NCBI GenBank assembly: GCA_040830725.1
Contig: JBFOMG010000034.1
Coordinates: 1 to 64,000, forward strand
Direction: 5' to 3'
Source: JAWKWH01 sp040830725
Lineage (GTDB): Bacteria; Pseudomonadota; Alphaproteobacteria; Rhizobiales; Rhizobiaceae
DNA: 64,000 bases
In this document: positions 42,066 to 51,999 of the stretch, piece after piece
How the letters are laid out: each line of letters starts with the position of its first letter
Position numbering within the stretch: the stretch's first letter is position 1
Position numbers and translations under genes: made by a program
The notes under the pieces: generated by a model
Database searches by the model: none
Told to the model about the DNA's origin: nothing
What the model saw: the letters and a program-made list of their open reading frames with translations, nothing else

Positions 42066-42813
42066 CGGTTTGTCCGCAAGCGTTGAGAAAACGCTTCACC
42101 GTTTCAGCCATTCCGAATTCCAGCGCATCGGCCGTCAATCCATGCCCGATCGAAACTTCCGCCAGATCCGGTATCCGTTGAACCAACGCCGGCAAATTGG
42201 CGACGGTTAGATCGTGTCCGGCATTGAGTTTCAAGCCGGCTGAAATCGCCATGTCGGCCGTTCTGCCCAGAATCTCAATTTGGCGGGCAGCGGCCGGTAC
42301 ATCGTCGAAACAACCTCCGTACGGGCCCGTATAGAGCTCCAGCCGGTCGCAGCCGGTATCGAGCGCCGCATCGATCTGTTGCTCGGATGCATCCGGATCG
42401 CAAAACAGCGACACCCTCTTTCCGCCGCGCTTCAGACGCTTGACAATCGCCTTCAGCATTTCGCGATTATCGACAAAATTCCATCCATGATCGGAGGTTG
42501 GCTGCATCGGATCATCAGGCACCAATGTTACTTGTTCAGGCTCATTGGCATCGACCAGATTGAGAAAATCCTGGCTTGGATAGCCTTCCATGTTGAACTC
42601 GGCCCCGGGAAATTCGTCATCGATCAATGCACGGATTTCGGGCACATCGGAAAACCTGATGTGACGCTGGTCTGGGCGCGGATGCACTGTCAGACCGTGT
42701 GCACCCGCTGACAGCGCTATTCGGCCAATGCCCGTCACACTCGGCCAAGGCAGATCGCGCCGGTTTCTGAGCATGGCAATCGCATTGAGATTGACGGAAA
42801 GAGCGGTTGGCAC
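42055..42813 (-). CDS. pdxJ: Pyridoxine 5'-phosphate synthase
   Basis: A 252-residue PdxJ, which condenses 1-deoxy-D-xylulose-5-phosphate with 3-amino-2-oxopropyl phosphate to make pyridoxine 5'-phosphate in the DXP-dependent vitamin B6 pathway. Family marks are LSVNLNAIAMLRNRR, the HPRPDQRHI segment and GLKLNAGHDL. The start is taken as the GTG at 42813 with GGAGG upstream, giving the family N-terminus; an ATG 11 codons upstream is not supported. The convergent exported-protein gene overlaps its 3' end. Confidence 0.95.
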   Translation of the reverse strand: MPTALSVNLNAIAMLRNRRDLPWPSVTGIGRIALSAGAHGLTVHPRPDQRHIRFSDVPEIRALIDDEFPGAEFNMEGYPSQDFLNLVDANEPEQVTLVPDDPMQPTSDHGWNFVDNREMLKAIVKRLKRGGKRVSLFCDPDASEQQIDAALDTGCDRLELYTGPYGGCFDDVPAAARQIEILGRTADMAISAGLKLNAGHDLTVANLPALVQRIPDLAEVSIGHGLTADALEFGMAETVKRFLNACGQTATS

Positions 42814-42916
42814 AATTAGCCTCCATGTGGCGACCAGATCACGCATTTGGCGTATCAGCAGTCAGGCCGATCAGGCAACCGCTATCGATTGATCCAGTGG
42901 TAGCCATGAAACGCGC

Positions 42917-45019
42917 TTACACGGTTTCGGTGCCTGCGGATTTTTTGATCCACCTGGCGATTATCCCTTCCAGTTTTTCTGGCGAGATCGGTTTCGTCAG
43001 ATAGTCATCCATACCGGCGTCAAAGCACCTGTCGGCATCTCCCTTCAGCGCATGGGCAGTCACCCCTATGATCGGCGTCCTGATGCCAGAGGTTTTCTCG
43101 ATCTCGCGGATAGCTTCGGTCGCCTCAAGCCCGTTCATCTCGGGCATCGCCACATCCATCAGGATCACCCGCGGTGTGGCGGTCTTGTAAAGTTCCAACC
43201 CCTCCTTGCCGTTGCCGGCAATGCGGAATGTATGCCCGGTCTGCTGCAACACCTGGGTAAAGACGATCTGGTTGACCTCATTGTCCTCGCACACAAGGAT
43301 GTCAATATGATCGCTGCCGGAGTTGGCCTCCACCGGCACTTCGGCGAGCCGCACTTCTTCGCCAATCTGTCTGGCCGCGCCCCGCCATTTGCGGGAGTTC
43401 TGCAGAATGTCGACAATCATCTCCAATAATGCGGACGAGGGAGCCGGCTTGGCCAAGTGGCCCTGGATATCGAGCGAGGAGAACAGCCGGCCTTCTTCCG
43501 TCTGGTCGACCGACGTCAGCATCAGCACCGGCACGTCCGCAATGGCCGGATTGGCCCGGATGGCGTTTGCCACATCACCGCCATTCATCCCCGGCATGTG
43601 ATAATCCAGAATCACCAGATCGACGGCAATATCACGCTCAGCCGCGGCGTTCAGCACCGCAAGACCCTCCTGGCCTGACACGCATGCTGCAGCATCGAAA
43701 TTCCATGAGGCCATCTGTTCCGACAGGATCGACCGGTTGATCCGGTTGTCGTCTACGACCAGTATTCTGGCTCCGGTCACGTCCACTGGCACGGTCTTTT
43801 TGAGTGTACCACCGGCATGAACCGGCAGCGTGATGGTGAACCAGAAGGTCGAGCCCTCGCCTTCAACGCTCTCAACCCCGATCTCGCCGCTCATCAGCCG
43901 AACCAGCGCCGACGATATCGAAAGGCCAAGCCCGGTTCCTTCATGTTTGCGCGCCGCTGACGTATCGACCTGCGAGAACTTGTCGAAAACGTGGGCAACC
44001 TTTTCTTCGGGAATGCCAATGCCGGTATCCTCGATGCGAAAATGCAGTTTCCAGTATTCCACCCGGCCCGTCTCAGCGGTCTGCGCACCGACCGGTTCAG
44101 CCCCTTCATTCTCGCCTGTGACCTCAATCATGATATGGCCGGTTTCGGTGAACTTGACCGCATTACCCATCAGGTTGGTTATGATCTGGCGCAAACGACC
44201 GACATCGCCAATAAACATGTCCGGCAGGTCCGGCTGAACCCGAACCGCCAGCTCCAGGTCCTTTTCGGTCAACCGGGTCGAGATCAGTGTGGCCACATCC
44301 TCAATTGCTTCCTTCAGCCTGAACGGTGCCGGATCAAGCTCCATCTGGCCGGCGTCGATCTTGGAGAAGTCCAGAATGTCGTTGATGATCGTCAGAAGCG
44401 AATTTCCCGACTTGACGATAATGTCGGTGAACATCTTCTGCTTGGGGTCCAGCGTTGTCTTGGCCAACAACTCCGCCATACCCATCACGCCGTTCATCGG
44501 CGTGCGGATCTCATGGCTCATATTGGCCAAAAATTCGCTTTTTGCGCGCTCCGCTGTCTCGGCCTGCTTGCGGGCGGCTTCGAGTTCCAGTTCGCGGTTC
44601 CGGCCCTGCGTCACATCGGTATAAGTATATATCGTACCGTCCGGCCCGTTCGGAATGGCATCGACCCGAATTACCCGGCCCGAAGGGGATTTACGCTCAA
44701 ACGTAAACGGTCGCCCGGTCTGTTCTGCTTTGCATATTTGCCGCACAAGGTCCGTGTTGCGGGAACTGTATCCGCGCTGCCGCCTCCTGTGGTCGCGTAC
44801 CTTTTGCCAGGATGACCCGGCCTCCAGCAAATGAGACGGCAATTCCAGCAACTCTGCCACTTTCTTGTTGGAACGCAGGATTTTGTCACCGCTGCGGACG
44901 ATCAGTCCCTGCGCCATGCCGTTGACGATGTCTTCCAACAGCTCCGCCGTCTCACCGGTTTGGGTGCGCTGCCCCTCCAAAAAACGTTGATCTTGGGTGA
45001 CATCCTCCGACTGTTTCAT
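42917..45019 (-). CDS. PAS hybrid sensor histidine kinase with two receiver domains
   Basis: A 700-residue soluble hybrid kinase. It has a PAS-type sensory domain (about residues 25-140, PAS-7 like), HisKA with phospho-His169 in ANMSHEIRTPMNG, HATPase_c (about 275-400 with N-box TNLMGNAVKF, DTGIGIP and GTGLGLSIS), receiver 1 (Asp472) and receiver 2 (Asp622 in VILMDVAMPEMNG). No HPt domain is present. It has no membrane segment, so the signal is probably cytosolic. It is closely related to the kinase at 47.6-50.1 kb. The phosphorelay partner is not nearby. Confidence 0.93.
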   Translation of the reverse strand: MKQSEDVTQDQRFLEGQRTQTGETAELLEDIVNGMAQGLIVRSGDKILRSNKKVAELLELPSHLLEAGSSWQKVRDHRRRQRGYSSRNTDLVRQICKAEQTGRPFTFERKSPSGRVIRVDAIPNGPDGTIYTYTDVTQGRNRELELEAARKQAETAERAKSEFLANMSHEIRTPMNGVMGMAELLAKTTLDPKQKMFTDIIVKSGNSLLTIINDILDFSKIDAGQMELDPAPFRLKEAIEDVATLISTRLTEKDLELAVRVQPDLPDMFIGDVGRLRQIITNLMGNAVKFTETGHIMIEVTGENEGAEPVGAQTAETGRVEYWKLHFRIEDTGIGIPEEKVAHVFDKFSQVDTSAARKHEGTGLGLSISSALVRLMSGEIGVESVEGEGSTFWFTITLPVHAGGTLKKTVPVDVTGARILVVDDNRINRSILSEQMASWNFDAAACVSGQEGLAVLNAAAERDIAVDLVILDYHMPGMNGGDVANAIRANPAIADVPVLMLTSVDQTEEGRLFSSLDIQGHLAKPAPSSALLEMIVDILQNSRKWRGAARQIGEEVRLAEVPVEANSGSDHIDILVCEDNEVNQIVFTQVLQQTGHTFRIAGNGKEGLELYKTATPRVILMDVAMPEMNGLEATEAIREIEKTSGIRTPIIGVTAHALKGDADRCFDAGMDDYLTKPISPEKLEGIIARWIKKSAGTETV

Positions 45020-45329
45020 TGTTCAAGCCCATTTCCGGATTCCAGACCAGCGCCGCCAACGGCGGTACCGAAAAACCGATTCCTCAATCGGGGGACTGAA
45101 TAAATCTGCAAAGCCGTCTCATGCTGCGCTGCCCCCGCCACGCGAAACACCGGACGAAATAGACGGCACAAGTGTAAATAAAATGCTGATTTCTGCGTGA
45201 ATTTAATCGCCTAACAAGCTGTTATAATTGACTATTTTCTAATTTACGTTTTGCATATGTTTGAATTTGATCTTTCCGATCAACGGACTATCCTTGTTTC
45301 AAACACAGTAGATTGTTAGGTCGCTCCTT
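45020..45329. other. Intergenic region between the sensor kinase and alkB
   Basis: A 310-base gap between divergent genes without a convincing ORF. It is AT-rich in its alkB-proximal half. A TTGACT at about 45227 could be a -35 element for alkB, but no good -10 follows at the right distance. No inverted repeat long enough to call is seen. Confidence 0.5.
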
Positions 45330-46493
45330 GTGATTTTCGCGCCTTCACAAAAAATCAACTCGGCCCAATATCTGGGCGCCAAGCGCAATCTGTGGCTGAT
45401 TTCCGCCGCAGCGCCACTAATCCCGCTGCTTGGCATCGGTTTGCTCCTCTTTACGGGCAATCCGTTGTTTGCCCTGTTTGCGCTGGCCTTTGATTTTGTG
45501 CTGGTTCCACTGCTCGACGCCTGGTTCGGCGAGGATCCCAACAATCCGCCCGCCGAGGCGGTCGAGGCCCTTTCAGCCGACAACTGGTACCGGGCGCTGC
45601 TGTTTTTCTCCATTCCCCTGGCCTGGATATCGTTCCTGACCACAGCTTGGGCTGTCGGAACACTCGGCCTTCCATTATGGGCGATGGTGGCGTTGACGTT
45701 GGGAGCAGCGGTCATGAGCGGCGGCATGCTGACCGTCGGACACGAATTGGGGCACAAACCCAACAGGCTTGACCGGATTGGCGCTAAATTCGCCTGCGCA
45801 CTGACCGGCTATGCGCATTTCTGCATCGAGCACAACCGTGGTCACCACGTGCAGGTGGCAACGCCCGAAGATCCGGCATCCGCACGGCTCGGCGAAAGCA
45901 TCTACCGGTTCGCATTGCGCGAAATACCGGGCACGGCGGTTCGCGGGTGGCAGCTTGAACGCGAGAGGCTGGCCAAGAAGGGTCTGTCATTCTGGACATT
46001 CCAGAATGACTTGCTGCACGGATACGCGATCAGCCTGGCCGTGGCTGTGCTGCTGATCTGGCAATTCGGATGGGTGATGATTCCGTTCCTGCTGGTGCAC
46101 CATCCGGTTGGCTGGCTGCAACTGACATTTGCAAACTATGTCGAACATTACGGCCTGCTGCGTCAAAAACGGCAATCCGGCCGCTATGAAGCTTGCCAAC
46201 CGCGTCATTCGTGGAACACCAACCACATTGTCTCGAACCTGTTGTTGTTCCACCTCCAACGGCATTCCGACCATCATGCAAATCCGCTGCGCCCCTATCA
46301 GGCGCTGCGCAATTTTGATGAGCTGCCGCGGCTGCCAAGCGGTTATCCGGGATCATTCGTGCTGGCGGCAATTCCACCATTGTGGTTTCGCGTCATGGAC
46401 CCGAAGGTATTTGAGTGGGCCGAAAACAATTTGAGCCGTATCAATGTCGATCCGCAAGCTTCGAAGCACTATCACGCCCGGATGCCGGCCTAG
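45330..46493 (+). CDS. alkB: Alkane 1-monooxygenase
   Basis: A 387-residue integral-membrane diiron alkane hydroxylase. All histidine boxes are present: HELGHK starting at His138, EHNRGHH starting at Glu167, and LQRHSDHH near residue 312, together with the diagnostic NYVEHYGL. It adds a terminal hydroxyl to medium/long-chain alkanes and needs a rubredoxin and rubredoxin reductase, neither of which is nearby. The start is a GTG at 45330 with a weak Shine-Dalgarno. It lies between two related hybrid kinases and before a site-2 protease. Confidence 0.97.
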   Translation: MIFAPSQKINSAQYLGAKRNLWLISAAAPLIPLLGIGLLLFTGNPLFALFALAFDFVLVPLLDAWFGEDPNNPPAEAVEALSADNWYRALLFFSIPLAWISFLTTAWAVGTLGLPLWAMVALTLGAAVMSGGMLTVGHELGHKPNRLDRIGAKFACALTGYAHFCIEHNRGHHVQVATPEDPASARLGESIYRFALREIPGTAVRGWQLERERLAKKGLSFWTFQNDLLHGYAISLAVAVLLIWQFGWVMIPFLLVHHPVGWLQLTFANYVEHYGLLRQKRQSGRYEACQPRHSWNTNHIVSNLLLFHLQRHSDHHANPLRPYQALRNFDELPRLPSGYPGSFVLAAIPPLWFRVMDPKVFEWAENNLSRINVDPQASKHYHARMPA

Positions 46494-46531
46494 GAAACGG
46501 CGGCTGGCGCCGTAAACGGTGGATATTTTCA

Positions 46532-47614
46532 ATGGCATGGTCTTTTCCCATTGCGCGCATATTCGGATCCGAACTGCGCATTCACATCACCTTCTTTCTG
46601 CTGCTGCTGTGGATCGGCGTTGCCCACTTCAATCAGGGTGGAAGCGAGGCAGCCATCATCGGAATCGTTTTCATCTTGGCTCTGTTTGCCTGTGTGGTCG
46701 CACACGAGTTCGGTCACGCCCTCGCAGCGCGCCGTTATGGAATACGCACCCCGGACATCACATTATTGCCGATCGGAGGCATGGCGCGGCTGGAGCGCAT
46801 GCCGGAAAAACCATCTGAGGAAATCATCGTCGCTCTCGCCGGACCTGCGGTCAACGTGGTCATTGCGCTGGTCCTGATCGTGTTCTTTGGCGCTCAACCG
46901 GGCTTCGCAACGCTTGAGAACCTTGGCGATCCGCGGGTGGAATTCTGGTCACGCCTTGCGACGGTGAACCTGTTTCTCGTCATCTTCAACATGATCCCCG
47001 CATTTCCGATGGACGGCGGGCGGGTGTTTCGTGCGGTGCTGGCAATCAGGTACAAGCGCGCGCGGGCAACGCGCATTGCCGCTCGGGTCGGCCAGGGATT
47101 TGCCTTCCTGCTGGGATTCCTGGGCTTGCTGGGCAATCCGCTGCTGATCTTCATCGCCATTTTTGTCTATATCGCCGCTTCGGCTGAGGCACAGGCGACC
47201 GAACTTCAGCAAATCTCGCGCGGCATCAATGTGGCTGATGCCATGATCACCAGTTTTGAAACATTGAAACCCGGGGCGACCATCGCCGATGCCGCAGATG
47301 CGCTGCTGCGAACGACGCAGGTCGAGTTCCCGGTCCTGGAATCCGATGGCCGGCTTGCCGGCTTCGTTACCCGCAATTCAATGATTGCGGTCTTGTCGGA
47401 GTCCGGGGCAGATTCGCCCGCACGCGCGGCGATGACAGCAGACATCCCTGTCGTCGATCCCGCCGACCGGTTGGAAACAGCACTGCAGGCCATGCAGAGT
47501 TCAAGCGCCCCTGCGGTGGCGGTGGTGGACCGGCGCGGTGCGTTTGTCGGCTATGTCACAGCCGAGAACATCGGCGAATTGATGATGCTGGAAAGCAGCG
47601 CTGGGAGAATCTGA
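46532..47614 (+). CDS. Site-2 protease family (M50) membrane protease with CBS domains
   Basis: A 360-residue polytopic protein. The zinc site is HEFGH (His58-Glu59-xx-His62) in the first transmembrane region, with the third ligand likely in IPAFPMDGG. Residues from about 230 hold two CBS domains (TSFETLKPGATIADAADALLRTTQVEFPVLES and the second ending in VTAENIGELM). M50 proteases of the CBS-containing type cleave transmembrane segments of anti-sigma factors or other targets; the CBS pair may sense adenine nucleotides. The ATG at 46532 was chosen from context. It follows alkB by 38 bases and may be co-transcribed. Confidence 0.92.
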   Translation: MAWSFPIARIFGSELRIHITFFLLLLWIGVAHFNQGGSEAAIIGIVFILALFACVVAHEFGHALAARRYGIRTPDITLLPIGGMARLERMPEKPSEEIIVALAGPAVNVVIALVLIVFFGAQPGFATLENLGDPRVEFWSRLATVNLFLVIFNMIPAFPMDGGRVFRAVLAIRYKRARATRIAARVGQGFAFLLGFLGLLGNPLLIFIAIFVYIAASAEAQATELQQISRGINVADAMITSFETLKPGATIADAADALLRTTQVEFPVLESDGRLAGFVTRNSMIAVLSESGADSPARAAMTADIPVVDPADRLETALQAMQSSSAPAVAVVDRRGAFVGYVTAENIGELMMLESSAGRI

Positions 47615-47640
47615 AGCCTGAAGTCAGACTCGATGGTCCG

Positions 47641-50142
47641 TCAAGCCGACATTCTGTTTCGCTGTTTTCCAAACCACTTGGCGATTTTCTCTTCCAGTTT
47701 TTCAGGCGAGATCGGCTTGGTCAGATAATCATCCATACCAGCTTCAAAGCACATTTCCGCATCCCCCTTGAGCGCATGCGCGGTGACACCGATGATCGGT
47801 GTTTTGGTGCCGCTTTCCTGCTCCAGTTCGCGGATCGCCTCTGTCGCCTCAAGCCCGTTCATTTCCGGCATGGACACATCCATCAGTATCAGGCCCGGAT
47901 TGGCGATATTGTAAATTTCGAGCCCTTCGCGGCCATTGCCGGCGATGCGGAAAGTATAGCCCGTCTGCTGCAAGACCTGGGTAAAGACGATCTGGTTGAC
48001 CTCATTGTCTTCGCACACAAGGATATCGATATGCTCCCCGCCACTGGCGAGCACCGCTCTTCGTTCAATGCCGGATTTGAAGGCGTTCTCCTGCAGCTCG
48101 GTGGTCGTCTTGCGTCGCTCCAGCACCGGCGTGTCAACGGCAGGTTTCGGCATGTCCGCGTCAGAATTTGCATTTTCGGCTGCTGATGCGGCTGGTTTCG
48201 CCGCAACGTTATCTGAAGTCTGCGCGCCGTCGTTATCCCTGGCCTGAGCCTCGTGCAGAATGTCGATCATCATTTCGAGCAGAGCAGACGACCGCGCCGG
48301 CTTGGTCAGATGGCCCTGAATGTCGAGCGACGAGAACAGCCTGCCCTCTTCCGTCTGGTCGACCGAGGTCAACATCAATATCGGTACATCGGCCAAGGCC
48401 GGATCGGCCCGCATCGCGCGCGCCACATCGCCGCCATTCGTGCCCGGCATATGGTAATCCAGAATGACCAGATCGATCGTGACGCCACGTCCAGTCGCGG
48501 CATTCAGCACGGCCAGCCCTTCTCGGCCAGTCTCGCACGCCGCCGCGTCGAATTTCCACGAAGCCATCTGTTCGCTCAGGATCGACCGGTTGACCCGGTT
48601 GTCGTCAATGATCAGGATTTTTGCACCGGTGACGTCAACCGGCACCGTCTTCCTCTTTTTGCCGCCGGCATGCACCGGCAGTGTGATCGTGAACCAGAAG
48701 GTCGAGCCGTCGCAATCGGTGCTCTCGACACCAATCTCGCCGCCCATCAGCTTGACCAAGGCCGAGGAGATCGACAGGCCGAGCCCGGTACCCTCGTGTT
48801 TGCGTGTCGCTGAAGTGTCGACCTGGGAAAACTTCTCGAAGACCGTATCGAGTTTTTCTTGCGGAATGCCAATGCCGGTGTCCTCGACCCGGAAATGCAG
48901 TTTGGATGCCTCAATTTCTTTCGGTCCGCCGCCATCTTCAGGCTCGACAGTTGCTGTCGTCTTCTCGCCGGTCACCGAAATCAAAACATGTCCGGTCTCG
49001 GTGAACTTGACCGCATTGCCCATCAGGTTGGTGATGATCTGGCGCAGGCGCCCGACATCGCCGACATACATCTCCGGCAGATCTGGCTGTACACGCACTG
49101 CCAGTTCGATGTCCTTCTCCGTCACCCTGGTGGAGATCAGCGTCGCTACATCTTCAATCGCTTCGGAAAGTTTGAACGGGCCGGGATCGAGTTCCATCTG
49201 CCCGGCATCGAGCTTGGAAAAATCCAGGATGTCGTTGATGATGGTCAGCAGCGCATTGCCCGATTTGACAATGATGTCGGTAAACATGCGTTGCTTGGTG
49301 TCGAGATCGGTTTTGACCAGCAGTTCCGCCATACCCATCACACCGTTCATCGGTGTGCGGATCTCATGGCTCATATTGGCCAGGAATTCACTCTTCGCAA
49401 GGTCGGCTGCTTCAACCCGGACATTGGCATCATGCAATTCGCCGATCTGCCGGTTGATCAGTTTCTCCATCGGCCGGAAGATGAAAATGCCGATCAGCAA
49501 CAGACCGGCCAATCCCGTAATGATGAAGTACAATGTGTTCTGCTTCAGCTCTGCCGATAATTCGCGCAACGTTTCGTTGAACAGCGTATTCTGCTTGTAG
49601 GAGCTCTGCCGGATCACCAGGTCATAGGGTGCACTGATTTCTCCGGCGCGCCTTTGGATGTCCTGACTGATCCTGGCGAAGTGATCCAGGTTGACATAGG
49701 CATTTCCGGACAAGGCGCGCTCAAGATAGTTGACGCGATCCTGCATGTTGGCGACCGCCAGAAGCATGCCGCCATGCGCCCAGACCAATTCATTTCCCAC
49801 ACCGGTCGAATTGGTCAGTTTCTTTTGAACGGCGGTATCAAGACCGGAATAGGCGGAAACCATGGCACCGGAAAAATCCCGGTACTCGTCCGCCAGTATC
49901 TGCAAATAAGAGATAATGGCCTTTCGGATCATCAGTTTTTCTTCGGTTGCCAACTGGCGGGCCCGGTCGGCAATGCTGGACATGTCCGAGTTGTATTTCG
50001 TGATGAAATCGCTGGCGCGCGACAAGGCCGCAACCTGCTCGTTCTTGGCGCCGGAAAAATAGAAGTAGACGGCTCCCATTGCCGCCATGACCAACAAGCC
50101 GGCCAGATAGAACACGCGGATTTTCGCGCCCATACGATCCAT
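47641..50142 (-). CDS. Membrane-bound hybrid sensor histidine kinase with two receiver domains
   Basis: An 833-residue hybrid kinase. Transmembrane helices at about residues 9-29 and 203-223 flank a periplasmic four-helix-like sensory domain of about 170 residues. The cytoplasmic part has HisKA with phospho-His259, HATPase_c, receiver 1 and receiver 2, joined by a linker of about 75 residues rich in Asn, Ala and Asp. The kinase core and receivers are nearly identical in motif order to the kinase at 42.9-45.0 kb. The ATG at 50142 is used; an in-frame start eight codons upstream is possible. It lacks an HPt domain. Confidence 0.93.
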   Translation of the reverse strand: MDRMGAKIRVFYLAGLLVMAAMGAVYFYFSGAKNEQVAALSRASDFITKYNSDMSSIADRARQLATEEKLMIRKAIISYLQILADEYRDFSGAMVSAYSGLDTAVQKKLTNSTGVGNELVWAHGGMLLAVANMQDRVNYLERALSGNAYVNLDHFARISQDIQRRAGEISAPYDLVIRQSSYKQNTLFNETLRELSAELKQNTLYFIITGLAGLLLIGIFIFRPMEKLINRQIGELHDANVRVEAADLAKSEFLANMSHEIRTPMNGVMGMAELLVKTDLDTKQRMFTDIIVKSGNALLTIINDILDFSKLDAGQMELDPGPFKLSEAIEDVATLISTRVTEKDIELAVRVQPDLPEMYVGDVGRLRQIITNLMGNAVKFTETGHVLISVTGEKTTATVEPEDGGGPKEIEASKLHFRVEDTGIGIPQEKLDTVFEKFSQVDTSATRKHEGTGLGLSISSALVKLMGGEIGVESTDCDGSTFWFTITLPVHAGGKKRKTVPVDVTGAKILIIDDNRVNRSILSEQMASWKFDAAACETGREGLAVLNAATGRGVTIDLVILDYHMPGTNGGDVARAMRADPALADVPILMLTSVDQTEEGRLFSSLDIQGHLTKPARSSALLEMMIDILHEAQARDNDGAQTSDNVAAKPAASAAENANSDADMPKPAVDTPVLERRKTTTELQENAFKSGIERRAVLASGGEHIDILVCEDNEVNQIVFTQVLQQTGYTFRIAGNGREGLEIYNIANPGLILMDVSMPEMNGLEATEAIRELEQESGTKTPIIGVTAHALKGDAEMCFEAGMDDYLTKPISPEKLEEKIAKWFGKQRNRMSA

Positions 50143-50300
50143 TGCGACCCGTCCCCTCACACGCACTTGGGCCGGTCATCGCACAGTATGGTAAACAAGT
50201 TGCTACATTAGAAACTCATGAAAAGCTGCCTAAAGAACGCCGAAATGACCTCTGTTCGGCCATTCGTGGAGGCAAAAACGAGTATCGTAAATCGGCATAC

Positions 50301-51434
50301 TCACTTCACGATTGTCAGCTTTTCGGCGGCCCGTGTGATTGCCGTGTAGAGCCAGCGCTGCCGCATGTCTCGAAAGGCGAAACTTTCGTCAAACAGCACG
50401 ACGTTGTCCCATTGCGAACCCTGCGCCTTGTGAACAGTCAGCGCATAGCCATAGTCGAAATCATCGTAGCGTTTCTTCGTCGACCACGGAATTTCGGCCT
50501 CATCGTCTTCAAAGGCCGCCTTCAGCACCTTGATTTTGGCGACACCGCGGTCCGGATCTTCCTCTTCAGGCGACACCAGCAGGTTGATGCCGGGTTTTGT
50601 CGTCTCTTTCGATGCGGTCATGACCCGCCACAAGGAGCCGTTGAGAAGCCCTTTTGACGGATCGTTGCGCAGGCAGACGAGCTTGTCGCCAGATTGCGGT
50701 GTCGGCAGCGTGAATTCCTTCAACTCCCGAAGGCGCCGGTTATAGCGCCGCCGGGTCCGGTTGATGCCGACAAGCACCTGGTCGGCAGCCAGCACCAATT
50801 CGCTGTCGACATCGCTTTTGCCGATCACCTGCGCGGTGCCGAAATCGCCATACATGAACTCGCGGCCTTCGCGCACGTCGAGCGCCAGTTGAATAATCGG
50901 ATTGCCACGCGCCTGCCGGTGAATCTCGGTCAGCAGGATGTCAGGATCATGCTCGGTGAAAAACCCGCCACCTGATATCGGCGGCAATTGTCCGGGGTCA
51001 CCCAGGACGAGAATCGGTGTTCCAAACGATTGCAGATCGCGGCCCAGTTCCTCGTCCACCATCGAACATTCATCGATAATGATGAGACTGGCCTTGGCAA
51101 CCGGGCTTGAGCGGTTGAGCGAAAATGTCGGTGCAACGGACTTCTTGCCGGTGGTCTCGTCTTCGACGGTTTCTTCGCCGCGCGGCCGGTAAATCAGCGA
51201 GTGAATGGTTCTTGCATTGGCCGCGCCACGTGCACGTAACACCTGCGCGGCCTTGCCCGTAAAGGCGGCGAACTGCACATCGCCGTCGACTTCCTCGGCA
51301 AAATGTCGCGCCAGAGAGGTTTTGCCCGTGCCGGCATAACCAAAAAGCCGGAAAATCTGGCGGTCGCCGGCTTTCAGCCAACGCGAGACCGCCTTCAGCG
51401 CATCATCCTGTTGAGGGGAAAGTTGCATTGGCAA
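50301..51434 (-). CDS. RecD/Dda-like SF1B DNA helicase
   Basis: A 377-residue single-protein helicase, much smaller than RecD. Motif I GYAGTGKTS is near residue 32, motif II IIIDECSM near 117, motif III GDPGQLPPI follows, and C-terminal motifs V and VI are VHKAQGSQWDNVVLF and YTAITRA. It resembles phage T4 Dda and short RecD2-like bacterial proteins, which unwind DNA 5' to 3'. The ATG at 51434 has another ATG two codons downstream; neither has a good Shine-Dalgarno. It is not clearly part of an operon. Confidence 0.9.
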   Translation of the reverse strand: MPMQLSPQQDDALKAVSRWLKAGDRQIFRLFGYAGTGKTSLARHFAEEVDGDVQFAAFTGKAAQVLRARGAANARTIHSLIYRPRGEETVEDETTGKKSVAPTFSLNRSSPVAKASLIIIDECSMVDEELGRDLQSFGTPILVLGDPGQLPPISGGGFFTEHDPDILLTEIHRQARGNPIIQLALDVREGREFMYGDFGTAQVIGKSDVDSELVLAADQVLVGINRTRRRYNRRLRELKEFTLPTPQSGDKLVCLRNDPSKGLLNGSLWRVMTASKETTKPGINLLVSPEEEDPDRGVAKIKVLKAAFEDDEAEIPWSTKKRYDDFDYGYALTVHKAQGSQWDNVVLFDESFAFRDMRQRWLYTAITRAAEKLTIVK

Positions 51435-51476
51435 TGCAAAACCAGATTCGCCGTGCTTTGAACAGCGCGATTGCGA

Positions 51477-51965
51477 TCAATCGTCGGTGTTCTTTGCATA
51501 TCCGGGCCCGATCGTCAGCGGCTTTTCCGGTACCACCTTGTCCGACATCTGGCTTTTAATGCCAAAAGCGTCGGTCCAGAGCACCTTGGTTTCTTCACGA
51601 TCGATCACCCGGATCGACACCTGATACGGTACGCCCGCCGCAACTCCGCGAACCGGGGGCGATTGAAATCCGTACCGCACGGTGTCGGTGCCAACACGCT
51701 TTCGTACAACGTGGTCGGCGCCACCCGCCGGATCCTCGAAGCTGGCCTCGATAATTGAGCCGACCGGCAACGGCCGGATCACGACTGCTGTGAACCCGTA
51801 AGTGACCTCGGCGATGCGATAGTTGAAAAGAAACCCGCCACCAGCGATGTTCAAATAGGGCTTTGACGCCGGGTCTTCGCGTGTAAGCCAACCTATCGCG
51901 AGCAGAACCAGAACCAGCGCGATTGCCGAACAGATCAATCCGCGCAACGTTATCAGACGTGCCAT
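51477..51965 (-). CDS. Membrane-anchored protein of unknown function
   Basis: A 162-residue protein with one N-terminal membrane helix (about residues 8-25) and a C-terminal extracytoplasmic domain of mostly beta pattern (VRKRVGTDTVRYGF, PYQVSIRVIDREETKVLWTDAFG). I do not recognise the family. The ATG at 51965 is inferred from the hydrophobic start; the open frame extends 78 codons upstream, into the region overlapping the LysE gene. It lies 34 bases downstream of that exporter gene on the same strand. Confidence 0.7.
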   Translation of the reverse strand: MARLITLRGLICSAIALVLVLLAIGWLTREDPASKPYLNIAGGGFLFNYRIAEVTYGFTAVVIRPLPVGSIIEASFEDPAGGADHVVRKRVGTDTVRYGFQSPPVRGVAAGVPYQVSIRVIDREETKVLWTDAFGIKSQMSDKVVPEKPLTIGPGYAKNTDD

Positions 51966-51999
51966 AGCCGACAAACTAACACGCCGGGAGCCAGCTTCG

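Noticed and set aside
48464..49600. 378-codon open frame on the + strand
   Set aside because: It is antisense to the conserved histidine kinase core; a similar mirror frame is seen opposite the paralogous kinase, as expected from shared coding bias.
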